From Caulobacter segnis (GTDB lineage Bacteria; Pseudomonadota; Alphaproteobacteria; Caulobacterales; Caulobacteraceae): DNA of 64,000 nt. The position numbers and the translations under genes are program-made. Positions 1 through 7,957 of this stretch are shown piece by piece (position 1 is the stretch's first letter; the number at the start of each line of letters is the position of its first letter). The stretch spans positions 372,001 through 436,000 of the forward strand of contig NZ_JARQWW010000005.1 in the NCBI RefSeq assembly GCF_029543125.1. The letters run 5' to 3'. The notes under the pieces were generated by a model. That model worked only from the letters and a program-made list of their open reading frames with translations. It was not told the origin of the DNA and did not search any database.

Positions 1-761
1 CCCAGGGTCTTGCCGACCCCGGTGCCCGCCTCGGCCAGCATCATGCGCGGCTCGCCCTCGCGGTCGCGGGGCTGGAAGGCGTAGGCGGTCTCGGTGGCGA
101 ACTCGGCCTGGGAAGGCCGCGCCTCGTCCAGGCCGGAGCGTTGCAGCAGGGAGGCCAGCCGGTCGGCGGCCCCCTGCGGGCTGATCGGCTTGGAGCCCGC
201 CTCGCCCAGCGGCGCCTGATCCTCCCACTCGGGAATGCGGCTCCACACGTCCAGGCCGCTGCTGCGAAAGGCGTTGCCCACCGGATAGGAGCGCAGCGCC
301 CCGATGATCGGCGGGCCCCAGGCCCAGCCGCCCTTGGCCAGGGTCTCGGCCAGGGCCAGGGCCTCTTCCCGCGTGGGCCAGGGGCTTTGGGCCACCTCGG
401 CCAGCAGCAACTCGCAGACCCGGCGCAGGGCCTCGGCCTGCTCCACCGCGCCCTTGGGCTCCGGCAGGCCCATGGCCAGGGCCAGGCCCGCCGCCGAGGG
501 GGCGCAGAACCGCGCCGGGCGGACGAAGGCGTAAAGCTCCAGCGCGTCGAAGATGCGGCCCGAACGCATGGGCGAATGCAGGCCGAGCCGCCGGGCGGTC
601 ATGCCCGCATGGGCCACCAGGACCGGACCCTGCTCCATCAGGTCGCGCGCGTCCGGCGGGCGCAGGGCGCGCGGCCCCGCCGCATCCGCCACCCCGCCGC
701 GCGGTCCGGGCAGGACGACGAGCGCGGGGGCCAGATCAAGACTCGGAGCGAGCGCGTTCAC
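1..761 (-). CDS. DinG-like ATP-dependent DNA helicase (N-terminal part, cut by window edge)
   Basis: Only the first 253 codons lie in the window; the gene continues past position 1. The GTG start at 761 has an AGGAAG ribosome site just upstream. The visible protein ends in a Walker A motif, AEAGTGVGKT with the lysine at residue 251, which is typical of DinG/XPD-type superfamily 2 helicases. The roughly 240 residues before it lack helicase motifs; they look like the long N-terminal region seen in alphaproteobacterial DinG-like proteins. DinG enzymes unwind DNA 5' to 3' and help with damage repair and R-loop removal. The family call is fairly firm from the motif context; the specific gene name is not provable from this fragment. 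Confidence 0.7.
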   Translation of the reverse strand, partial: MNALAPSLDLAPALVVLPGPRGGVADAAGPRALRPPDARDLMEQGPVLVAHAGMTARRLGLHSPMRSGRIFDALELYAFVRPARFCAPSAAGLALAMGLPEPKGAVEQAEALRRVCELLLAEVAQSPWPTREEALALAETLAKGGWAWGPPIIGALRSYPVGNAFRSSGLDVWSRIPEWEDQAPLGEAGSKPISPQGAADRLASLLQRSGLDEARPSQAEFATETAYAFQPRDREGEPRMMLAEAGTGVGKTL

Positions 762-813
762 CCGCTCTTCCTACCCCGCGTCGGGTGGAAACGGAACGGG
801 AACGATGTCGCGC

Positions 814-918
814 TGCGTCCTTCGAGACGCCACTTCGTGATTTCTTAGAATGACGAACGTGGGCTGCCCGCACCTTCGTCATCCTGAGGAGCGCCGCAGG
901 CGCGTCTCGAAGGACGCA
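814..918. repeat. Palindromic intergenic repeat at the edge of a rearranged patch
   Basis: A perfect 17-base inverted repeat (TGCGTCCTTCGAGACGC at 814-830, complement at 902-918) flanks about 70 bases with further partial symmetry, including CGTGATTTCTTAGAATGACGAACG and CGTCATCCTGAGGAGCG-type halves. This TCCTTCGAGACGC...CATCCTGAGGAGCG pattern resembles dispersed repeats that I associate with alphaproteobacterial genomes. It abuts the broken end of the DUF1345 remnant, so it marks or caused the truncation. Confidence 0.7.
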
Positions 919-944
919 CAGAGGCCATTGGCCTATCGCGCGAT

Positions 945-1134
945 CCGCCAGCCACCTATCTCGACTTCGCCTATCTGTCGTTCTCGGTGGGCGCGACCTA
1001 TCAGGTTGTCGGACACCGCCGTCGGCTCCACGCCCCTGCGCAACCTGATCACCGCCCAAGCAGCGGCGGCCTATGTCTACAACACGGCGCTGCTGGCGCT
1101 GGGGATCAGCATTCTAGCGGGGTTGTTTGGGTGA
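945..1134 (+). pseudogene. DUF1345 membrane protein remnant, 5'-truncated and frameshifted
   Basis: Two overlapping frames together spell the C-terminus of a DUF1345 integral membrane protein. The first reads TYLDFAYLSFSVGATYQV (about 951-1004) and the next frame reads SDTAVGSTPLRNLITAQ onward to a TGA at 1132-1134. The join needs one base fewer near 1004-1006 (GTTG where GTG is expected), so a single-base insertion has broken it. The 5' part, including the start and several membrane segments, is missing and is replaced by the palindromic repeat. Two independent lesions make a functional product very unlikely. It ends two bases from the stop of the convergent alarmone synthetase gene. Confidence 0.7.
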
Positions 1135-1136
1135 GC

Positions 1137-2204
1137 TTAGCCGATAAGCGGATCAGGATAATCATCCCTAAGAACCTGACTCACGAGATCAGCAAACCGA
1201 CCAGTATCCAAAAAGTAGTTAGGATATGCACGCTTCAAAGCAGATATCGAATCTACAGACACAAGGACAACTTGCCTATCCGATCCCTCGGGTATTCTTC
1301 GTTCCCATTCCGTATAGGTCTCGTTCGCAGCTTCCGATTGCCGCGCCCTAAAGCGCGCCACCTTTACATTTCTGGTAGCAGGATCAAGATCAACAAGAAA
1401 ATACTTAGCCTCTTTAACTCTCTCCGCTGTGTAATTTAAACTCATATTATATGCAGCAAGAACCGCTTCGACGTTTAATTTCGAAGCCAAGAATCCAAGT
1501 TCTCTATTTAACTTATTTCTGTCAGTCGGCACTCCCGGAACTGGAGCACACCCCTCAATCGCTGCGATTGCAGTAGCCATCAACGCAAAAAACCTGCGCC
1601 ACTCCTCATCACCCTGATTAGACTTCAGAGCCTGACGAGTAAAAATTCCAACCGCTTCCACAGCCGTAGCCCACGCGTGTTGAAGCTGGGTGCGCACTTG
1701 AATCTCGATCTTCCTCCCGCTCCAGCAAGCAGACTTAGATGATCCCGTATATTCATAAACTAGGTGATAAGATCGATAACCATCAGCCTTCGGATATCTA
1801 ATGTAATCCTTTTCACCAACAAGCTTATGTTCAAGCTTTCCCTTTTTAGAACCCCTTTTATACCGATCAACAAGACGCCTCACATTTCTTATATCTTTAA
1901 ATACAATCCTGCATCCAGCAACGTCCTGCATTTGAGACAATCGCATGGACGACTGCCTCATTAGTTTTGCATGTATAGATTCCAGACGTTTAATTCTTTG
2001 AGAAACGATAATTGATTTTTCAAATTGGCGACCACGGCGCCGGAGGGTTATCTGGAAAGCATTCAAAGGATAACTGTGAATTGATCGCCAGTTGTTGACC
2101 ACCTTCAACATAGAGTCATCCGACAACGGGAACCGATCTTCGATCAGCTTCTTTCCCGCCGCGTTTACAGTGGGAAGATCGTATTCAGGTGTTGCCCAAG
2201 CCAT
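1137..2204 (-). CDS. RelA/SpoT-domain alarmone synthetase, toxSAS/CapRel-like candidate
   Basis: The 355-residue protein has a complete (p)ppGpp-synthetase fold and no HD hydrolase domain. Visible motifs are DVAGCRI (residues 94-100), KDYI..PK (132-139), GYRSYH (142-147) and EIQVRT (167-172), which cover the nucleotide-binding and catalytic positions of the RelA/SpoT family. The C-terminal 150 residues match nothing I recognise and have no TGS or ACT domain, so this is a small stand-alone synthetase. Small synthetases of this kind can be housekeeping enzymes or toxins (toxSAS), some fused to their own antitoxin and triggered by phage (CapRel). Base composition is far more AT-rich than all neighbours, and it sits beside a broken gene, so it was probably acquired. 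No small antitoxin frame is visible next to it. Synthetase call firm; toxin or defence role inferred. Confidence 0.75.
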   Translation of the reverse strand: MAWATPEYDLPTVNAAGKKLIEDRFPLSDDSMLKVVNNWRSIHSYPLNAFQITLRRRGRQFEKSIIVSQRIKRLESIHAKLMRQSSMRLSQMQDVAGCRIVFKDIRNVRRLVDRYKRGSKKGKLEHKLVGEKDYIRYPKADGYRSYHLVYEYTGSSKSACWSGRKIEIQVRTQLQHAWATAVEAVGIFTRQALKSNQGDEEWRRFFALMATAIAAIEGCAPVPGVPTDRNKLNRELGFLASKLNVEAVLAAYNMSLNYTAERVKEAKYFLVDLDPATRNVKVARFRARQSEAANETYTEWERRIPEGSDRQVVLVSVDSISALKRAYPNYFLDTGRFADLVSQVLRDDYPDPLIG

Positions 2205-2327
2205 TCTATGACTTTCGAATCAGCGCTACCGTTTCATTGCATTTCATAGTCCAAGATACCCTTCACGCTCGCAATAGCGCCCAATCCGTCGCATCGAAAC
2301 ATAACGGGAACGTGTTATAGCCGTCCC

Positions 2328-4904
2328 ATGGACGGCTCGACGCCCTCTTCCCTTCTTCCCGCCCGCTTCGCGGACTGGTTCGCCTCGCGCGGGTGGAGCG
2401 CGCGGGCGCATCAGTTGGCCATGGTGGAGAATGCCATGGCGGGGCGGCATTCGCTGTTGATCGCGCCTACCGGCGGGGGCAAGACCTTGGCCGGGTTTCT
2501 GCCCAGCCTGATCGAGCTGGCGGAGCGGCCGCCGTCGAACGGGCCGATCCGGGGCGTCCACACCCTGTACATCTCGCCGCTGAAGGCGCTGGCGGTGGAC
2601 GTCGAGCGCAACCTGATGACGCCCATCCGCGAGATGGGCCTGCCCATCGTGGCCGAGAGCCGCACGGGCGACACCGGCGAGGCGCGCAAGGCCCGCCAAC
2701 GGCTGAAGCCGCCGGACATCCTGCTGACCACGCCGGAGCAGCTGGCGCTGTTCTGCGCCTGGGAGGGCGCGCGGACCTATTTCGAGGACCTGCGCTGCGT
2801 CATCATCGACGAGGTCCACGCCATGTGGCCCAACAAGCGCGGCGACCTGCTGTCGCTGGGTCTGGCGCGCCTGCAGCAGTTCGCGCCGCAGATGCGGCGG
2901 GTCGGGCTGTCAGCGACCGTGGATGATCCGGGGCTGATCGCGGAGTGGCTGTCGCCCTCAGGTCCTCCCCCCCTGGGGGATGGGGACCGCGAAGCGGTGG
3001 AGGGGGTGGGACCGGGTTCTGACTCAGCAGTCCCCCTCCGGCCCTCTGGGCCACCTCCGCCAGGGGGGGAGGATTTAGCGAGGACCAGCGTCCACATCGT
3101 CTTCGGCGCCGGCGGGGTCACGCCTCACGTCGAGGTCCTCGTCAGCGGCGGGCATGTGCCCTGGGCCGGGCATACGGCCGAGCACGCCATGGCCGAGCTG
3201 TACGAGATCATCAAGCGGCAGAAGACCACCCTGGTGTTCGTCAACACCCGCTTTCAGGCCGAGTTCGCGTTCCAGGAGCTGTGGGCCCTGAACGACGACG
3301 ACCTGCCCATCGGCTTGCACCACGGCAGCCTGTCGGCGGAGCAGCGGCGCAAGGTCGAGGCGGCCATGGCGCGGGGCGAGCTGCGGGCCATCGTCTGCAC
3401 CTCGACCCTGGACATGGGGATCGACTGGGGGGATGTGGACCTGGTGGTGCAGTTGGCCGCGCCCAAGGGCAGCTCGCGCATGGTCCAGCGGATCGGGCGG
3501 TCGAACCACCGGCTGGACGAGCCGTCCAAAGCCCTGCTGGTGCCGGCCAACCGGTTCGAGATGCTGGAGTGCCGCGCCGCCGCCGACGCCATCGTCGAGA
3601 ACGCCCTGGACGGGGAGCCGCGACGCACCGGTACGCTGGACGTGCTGGCGCAGCACGTCATGGGCTGCGCCTGCTCCGAGCCCTTCGATCTGGTGGAGCT
3701 GTACGAAGAGGTGACCACCGCCGGGCCCTATCGCGGCCTGTCGTGGGAGGACTTCGAACAGGTGGTCGATTTCGTCTCCACCGGCGGCTACGCCCTAAAG
3801 ACCTATGACCGCTTCCGGCGGATCGTGAAGGGGCGCGAGGACGGCCTCTGGCGCGTGCGCAACGCCCAGACGGCGCAGCGGCACCGGCTGAATGTCGGCG
3901 CGATCCTGTCGGCGGCGACGCTGAACGTGAAGGTCGCCATCGGCAAGCGCGGCGGCCGCAAGATCGGCCAGGCGGAGGAAGGCTTCTTCGAGCAGCTGAA
4001 GGCTGGCGACACCTTCGTCTTCGCGGGGCAGGTCTGGCGCTTCAACACCATCGTCGGCGAGGACGTGCTGGTCAGCCCGGCGCCGAAAGAGAACCCCATG
4101 ATCCTGTCGTGGGGCGGGTCGAAATTCCCCCTGTCCACCTACCTCGCCCAGCGGGTGCGGCGAATGATGTCGGACGAGCGGGAGTGGAAGAACTTACCCG
4201 CCGACGTGCAGGAATGGCTCGGCTACCAGAAGGCGCGCTCCGCCCTGCCGTCGGAGGACGAGCTGCTGGTGGAGACCTTCCCGCGCGGCAAGCGGCACCA
4301 CATGGTCTGCTACAGCTTCGAGGGGCGGCACGCGCACAACACCCTGGCCATGCTGCTGACCCGGCGGATGGAGCGGGCCGGTCTGCAGCCGCTGGGCTTC
4401 GTCGCCAACGACTACGCCGTCAACATCTGGGCCTTGAAGCCGCTGGACGAGACGGACCTCAACGCCCTGTTCGACCAGGACATGCTGGGCGACGATCTGG
4501 AGGCGTGGCTGGACGAAAGCTACATGATGAAGCGCACCTTCAAGGGGGCGGCGATCATCGCCGGGCTGATCGAGCGGCGCTTCCCCGGTCAGGAGAAGAG
4601 CGGCCGGCAGGTTACCTTCAGCGCCGACCTGATCTACGACGTGCTGCGCAAGCACCAGCCGGACCACCTGCTGCTGAAGTGCGCGCGGCAGGATGCGGCG
4701 ACCGACCTCATCGACGTGGCGCGCGTGGCCGGGTTTCTGGCGCGCATCAAGGGCCGCATCCGGCATGCGGCCCTGGCCAAGGTTTCGCCCTTCGCCGTGC
4801 CGATCATGCTGGAGATCGGGCGCGAACGGGTGAACCTGGGCGATGCGGGCGACGCCATCCTGGCGGAGGCCGAGGCCGATCTGATCGCGGAGGCGCTGGC
4901 TTGA
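2328..4904 (+). CDS. Ligase-associated DNA damage response DEXH-box helicase (Lhr-type)
   Basis: An 858-residue superfamily 2 helicase. Walker A is APTGGGKT (residues 46-53), the Walker B box is DEVH (161-164), SATV is motif III, and QRIGRSNHR is motif VI in the second RecA domain; a long Lhr-type C-terminal region follows. In many proteobacteria this helicase is encoded with PdeM nuclease, an ATP-dependent ligase and a beta-lactamase-fold exonuclease; here only PdeM follows, 11 bases downstream. Between SATV and the second RecA domain lies an extra segment of about 37 residues (about 212-249) that is a genomic repeat read in frame (see the repeat at 2963-3073). The rest of the frame is intact, so the gene may still work. 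Start ATG 2328 was chosen because the helicase N-terminus follows directly. Confidence 0.88.
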   Translation: MDGSTPSSLLPARFADWFASRGWSARAHQLAMVENAMAGRHSLLIAPTGGGKTLAGFLPSLIELAERPPSNGPIRGVHTLYISPLKALAVDVERNLMTPIREMGLPIVAESRTGDTGEARKARQRLKPPDILLTTPEQLALFCAWEGARTYFEDLRCVIIDEVHAMWPNKRGDLLSLGLARLQQFAPQMRRVGLSATVDDPGLIAEWLSPSGPPPLGDGDREAVEGVGPGSDSAVPLRPSGPPPPGGEDLARTSVHIVFGAGGVTPHVEVLVSGGHVPWAGHTAEHAMAELYEIIKRQKTTLVFVNTRFQAEFAFQELWALNDDDLPIGLHHGSLSAEQRRKVEAAMARGELRAIVCTSTLDMGIDWGDVDLVVQLAAPKGSSRMVQRIGRSNHRLDEPSKALLVPANRFEMLECRAAADAIVENALDGEPRRTGTLDVLAQHVMGCACSEPFDLVELYEEVTTAGPYRGLSWEDFEQVVDFVSTGGYALKTYDRFRRIVKGREDGLWRVRNAQTAQRHRLNVGAILSAATLNVKVAIGKRGGRKIGQAEEGFFEQLKAGDTFVFAGQVWRFNTIVGEDVLVSPAPKENPMILSWGGSKFPLSTYLAQRVRRMMSDEREWKNLPADVQEWLGYQKARSALPSEDELLVETFPRGKRHHMVCYSFEGRHAHNTLAMLLTRRMERAGLQPLGFVANDYAVNIWALKPLDETDLNALFDQDMLGDDLEAWLDESYMMKRTFKGAAIIAGLIERRFPGQEKSGRQVTFSADLIYDVLRKHQPDHLLLKCARQDAATDLIDVARVAGFLARIKGRIRHAALAKVSPFAVPIMLEIGRERVNLGDAGDAILAEAEADLIAEALA
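2963..3073 (+). repeat. 111-base palindromic repeat inside the helicase reading frame (copy 1 of 3)
   Basis: The segment runs from TCCTCCCC to GGGAGGA and contains GGGACCGCGAAGCGGTGG, GACTCAGCA and GGCCCTCTGGGCCACCT. The same element occurs at 5627-5737 (also 111 bases) and at 41983-42087 (105 bases), both between genes. Here it is translated as a Pro/Gly-rich linker with the pattern PPPLGDGDREAVEGVG...PLRPSGPPPPGGED. Its length is a multiple of three and its frame has no stop. Resemblance to Rickettsia palindromic elements is by analogy only. Confidence 0.85.
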
Positions 4905-4915
4905 GTTCGGGCCGT

Positions 4916-5617
4916 ATGAGTTTCGCGGCCAATCCCTGCGGGGGGCTGCGCGTGGGCCTGCATGGGGCCGAGCCGGTGCTGCGGGCGTCCGGCGCCCTGT
5001 GGCTGGAGGCCGAGCGCGCCCTCGTGGTGGCCGATCTGCACTTCGAAAAGGGCAGCGCCTATGCGGCGCGTGGCCAGATGCTGCCGCCCTATGACACGCG
5101 CGAGACCCTGGACCGGCTGGAGCGGGAGTTGGCGGCGACCAACCCGGCGCTACTGGTGTTTCTGGGCGACAGTTTCCATGACGGATCGGCGGAGGACCGG
5201 CTGGCGGACGACGACGCCGCGCGGATCGCGGGCCTGGCCAAGGGCCGCACCCTGATCTGGGCGGTGGGCAACCACGACGAGGACGGACCCCAGACCCTGC
5301 CCGGCGAGATCATCGACGAGATCGAACTGTCCGGCCTGACCTTCCGCCACGAGCCGGAGCCGGGCGAGCAGCCGGGCGAGGTCGCCGGGCACCTGCACCC
5401 CTGCGCGCGGGTGGCGGCGGGCGGCGGATCGGTGCGGCGGCGGTGTTTCGTGACGGACGGCCGGCGGCTGGTGATGCCGGCCTTCGGCGCCTTCACCGGC
5501 GGCCTGAACATCATGGACAAGGCCTTCGCCGGTCTGTTCGCCGCGGCGCCGATCGCCGGGGCTCTGGGCCGTGGGAAGGTGCATGCGGTGGGGTGGAAGT
5601 CGCTGCGGCCTGACTAG
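4916..5617 (+). CDS. pdeM: Ligase-associated DNA damage response endonuclease PdeM (metallophosphoesterase)
   Basis: A 233-residue calcineurin-fold phosphoesterase. The metal-binding motifs appear in order: ADLHFEKG, FLGDSFHDG, GNHDE and GHLHP. This HFEKG/HLHP pattern matches the PdeM family, which partners the Lhr-type helicase in an alphaproteobacterial DNA repair cluster. It follows the helicase by 11 bases and is surely co-transcribed. ATG 4916 is taken as the start; an in-frame TTG at 4901 would overlap the helicase stop and is an alternative. The ligase and exonuclease of the four-gene set are not in this window. Confidence 0.88.
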   Translation: MSFAANPCGGLRVGLHGAEPVLRASGALWLEAERALVVADLHFEKGSAYAARGQMLPPYDTRETLDRLERELAATNPALLVFLGDSFHDGSAEDRLADDDAARIAGLAKGRTLIWAVGNHDEDGPQTLPGEIIDEIELSGLTFRHEPEPGEQPGEVAGHLHPCARVAAGGGSVRRRCFVTDGRRLVMPAFGAFTGGLNIMDKAFAGLFAAAPIAGALGRGKVHAVGWKSLRPD

Positions 5618-5626
5618 CGGCCTAAA

Positions 5627-5737
5627 TCCTCCCCCTCTGGGGGAGGGGGACCGCGAAGCGGTGGAGGGGGTAGGACTGGGTGCTGACTCAGCACGCCCCC
5701 TACGGCCCTCTGGGCCACCTCCCCCGGAGGGGGAGGA
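5627..5737. repeat. Palindromic repeat, copy 2 of 3, between convergent genes
   Basis: It has the same 111-base length and the same order of blocks as the copy inside the helicase, including GGGACCGCGAAGCGGTGG and GGCCCTCTGGGCCACCT. It fills the gap between the stops of pdeM (5617) and the convergent DUF3429 gene (5745), where its GC-rich arms could end transcription from both sides. No T-run is present, so this would not be a classical intrinsic terminator. Confidence 0.85.
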
Positions 5738-5744
5738 TCGCTTT

Positions 5745-6194
5745 CTACAGACTCATCGCCTGCTCAAGCGCCACCGCCAGGGCAATGGCCGCCCCGGCGG
5801 TCAGGAGGGTGCGCAGGCGCGGGCGCCAGGAGGGGCCGTCGTGGCTGGTGGCGTCCCACAGCCATTGCAGCAGCAGCGCGGTCAGCACGCCGGCGATCTG
5901 CCAGACCGGGCCGAAATTGTCGCCGCCCAGAAGCAGCAGCCAGGCCACGGCCGGCGCGGCGAGGGACAGGCCGAGGACGAGCCAGCGCGGCTGCGGCTTG
6001 TCGATCTCCAGCCCCGCATGGATGCCGCCCAGATAGGACAACAACGCGGTGGCGTAAGCGATCAGGCTGACCAGTCCCGCGGCGCGCAGATGCTGCGGGC
6101 CGAAGCAGAACACCGCCGAGGCGGCGAACAGCGGCAGGATGGTCAGGACGCCCATCATCCAGATCGCGCGGGGGGGCTTGCTCGCCAGGTCCAT
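5745..6194 (-). CDS. DUF3429 domain membrane protein
   Basis: A 149-residue integral membrane protein with about five hydrophobic segments, beginning MDLASKPPRAIWMMGVL. The layout, with YLGGIHAGLEI after the second segment and QWLWD near the fourth, fits the DUF3429 family, whose function is unknown. The start at 6194 is set by an AGGAG that overlaps the stop of the upstream gene (6199), so the two are translationally close. It is the last gene of the operon TauE/SafE, TIGR02186 protein, DUF3429. Confidence 0.7.
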   Translation of the reverse strand: MDLASKPPRAIWMMGVLTILPLFAASAVFCFGPQHLRAAGLVSLIAYATALLSYLGGIHAGLEIDKPQPRWLVLGLSLAAPAVAWLLLLGGDNFGPVWQIAGVLTALLLQWLWDATSHDGPSWRPRLRTLLTAGAAIALAVALEQAMSL

Positions 6195-6198
6195 GAGG

Positions 6199-6957
6199 TC
6201 AGCTCCTGCGGAACACGACGGAGGCGGCCCAGCCCGCCAACAGCGCGATCGCCACCGAAGCCAGACCATAAATCCAAGGCCGCCGGTGCGCGAAGAGATA
6301 AAGATTACGCTCCAGACCCGCCTTCTCAACGGTCAGGGTGCGGTCGCGGATGGAGACGGGCCGACCGTCCTGGAACAGGATGATCCGCGCCTCGTACCTG
6401 CCGATGGGCGCGGCGGTCGGCAGGGCCAGCTGTGCGCGGAACAGGCCACGGTCTACGAAGCGCACGCCGTCGGGCTCGGCGGCGTAGAGACCAGCCTTCT
6501 CCTTCAGGCGGATCACCGCGCGGCGCCAGTCCAGATAGTCCGCTCCTAGGCGGCTGACGACCATGTCGCGGACGCCGTAACGGCGCTCGACCCGCTGTTC
6601 TTCCGGCGCGGCGATGGCCAGATGGTCCAGGCCGGCGTTCAGTTCGCGCAGGACGGAGAAGCTGGCGATCTGGTTCAGCGGCTTGGTGGAGGCGGCGATG
6701 TAGAAGCCCGGCGCGCCGGTGAACACCACCGGGCGGCTGTTGAGCCAAACCCCAGCGACGCGGGTCTTCTCGGCCAGGCGGATGGGCTGCTCCGGCCCGC
6801 TGACCAGCACCACCACGTCGCTGGGCCGCTGGGCGGGATCGAACACCGCGCCGTAGATGACGATGTCTGCGCCCTGAAAACCGGAGGTGACCTTCACCTC
6901 GGTCTCGGTCAGGGCGGCGGAGACGGCCGGGATCGGCGGGGGAAGATCGACCGCCAT
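6199..6957 (-). CDS. TIGR02186 family protein linked to a sulfite exporter
   Basis: The 252-residue protein starts with an outside-type domain (VKVTSGFQGADIVIYGAVFDP) and ends with one membrane helix at about residues 227-248 (ASVAIALLAGWAASVVF) followed by a short basic tail. This matches the TIGR02186 family of alphaproteobacteria, which is typically encoded next to a TauE/SafE permease. Its start codon overlaps the permease stop by one base (TGATG). No signal peptide is obvious before the domain, so the true N-terminus could be further upstream inside the permease frame. The biochemical role is unknown. Confidence 0.7.
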   Translation of the reverse strand: MAVDLPPPIPAVSAALTETEVKVTSGFQGADIVIYGAVFDPAQRPSDVVVLVSGPEQPIRLAEKTRVAGVWLNSRPVVFTGAPGFYIAASTKPLNQIASFSVLRELNAGLDHLAIAAPEEQRVERRYGVRDMVVSRLGADYLDWRRAVIRLKEKAGLYAAEPDGVRFVDRGLFRAQLALPTAAPIGRYEARIILFQDGRPVSIRDRTLTVEKAGLERNLYLFAHRRPWIYGLASVAIALLAGWAASVVFRRS

Positions 6958-7877
6958 CAGCCCGCCCCCGAGACCAGGACGAACGGATCGTCAGGCCGGA
7001 TGAACAGGTCCAGCCCCATGCGCAGGCCGACCAGCAGCACCAGCAGGCCGAGCAGCGCGCGCAGCTCCTCTGCCCGGAAGCGGGCCGACATGCGGGCGCC
7101 GAACTGGGCCCCCACCACCCCGCCGACCAGCAGCAGGGTCGCCAGGACGATGTCCACCGTCTGGTTGCGGCCGGCCTGCAGCACGCTGGTCAGGCTGGTG
7201 GTGATGATGATCTGGAATAGGCTGGTGCCGACGACCACGCCGGCCGGCATGCGCAGCAGATAGACCATGGCCGGCACCAGGATGAAGCCGCCGCCGACCC
7301 CCATGATGGCCGACAGGACGCCGACAAAGATGCCCAGCACGATGGGCGGAATGACGCTGATATAGAGGCGCGACTTGGGGAAGCGCACCTTCAACGGCAG
7401 GCCGTACAGCCACATGGGCCGGCGGTCGCGCGGCGCGGCCGGCGCCTCGCCCCTGCGACGGCGCAAGATGGAGCGCAGGGACTCCATCAGCATCAGCCCG
7501 CCGATGACGCCCAGGAACAGCAGGTAGGAGACCGACACCACCAGGTCCGCCTGGCCCAGCAGGCGCAGCAGGCGGAACACCTCGACCCCCAGGAAGGCGC
7601 CGATGACGCCGCCGGTGGCCAGCACCCCGCCCATGCGGAAGTCCACGGCGCGCTTGCGGCTGTAGGCGATGACGCTGGAGACCGACGATGCGGCCACGTG
7701 ATTGGCTTCGGACGCCACAGCCACCACGGGCGGGATGCCGAGGAAGACCAGAACGGGCGTCATCAGGAACCCGCCGCCGATGCCGAACAGGCCGGAGATG
7801 AAGCCGACCAACGCCCCCAGCGCCACCAGCAGGGGCGCATTCACGGAGACTTCCGCTATGGGCAGATAGAGGTCCAA
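6957..7877 (-). CDS. TauE/SafE family permease (sulfite exporter type)
   Basis: A 306-residue polytopic membrane protein with about eight hydrophobic segments and the two characteristic glycine-rich repeats GIGGGFLMTPVLVFLGIPP (residues 35-53) and MGVGGGFILVPAMVYLLRMP (about 192-211). The TauE/SafE family moves sulfite, sulfoacetate or other small anions across the inner membrane. It leads the three-gene operon with the TIGR02186 and DUF3429 proteins and lies 80 bases after podJ on the same strand. The substrate cannot be read from sequence. Confidence 0.85.
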   Translation of the reverse strand: MDLYLPIAEVSVNAPLLVALGALVGFISGLFGIGGGFLMTPVLVFLGIPPVVAVASEANHVAASSVSSVIAYSRKRAVDFRMGGVLATGGVIGAFLGVEVFRLLRLLGQADLVVSVSYLLFLGVIGGLMLMESLRSILRRRRGEAPAAPRDRRPMWLYGLPLKVRFPKSRLYISVIPPIVLGIFVGVLSAIMGVGGGFILVPAMVYLLRMPAGVVVGTSLFQIIITTSLTSVLQAGRNQTVDIVLATLLLVGGVVGAQFGARMSARFRAEELRALLGLLVLLVGLRMGLDLFIRPDDPFVLVSGAG

Positions 7878-7957
7878 ACCACGCCTTCCACACCAGCCGG
7901 CCGCACCGGCCTTGCGCCACCCCTGACGTCTTCAAGTCTTCGCCCGAAGGCGAGGCA

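Noticed and set aside
850..1134. A 94-residue gene starting at 850
   Set aside because: Its first third is the palindromic repeat and its middle is out of frame with DUF1345; only the last 40 residues are real protein sequence. It is treated as a pseudogene.
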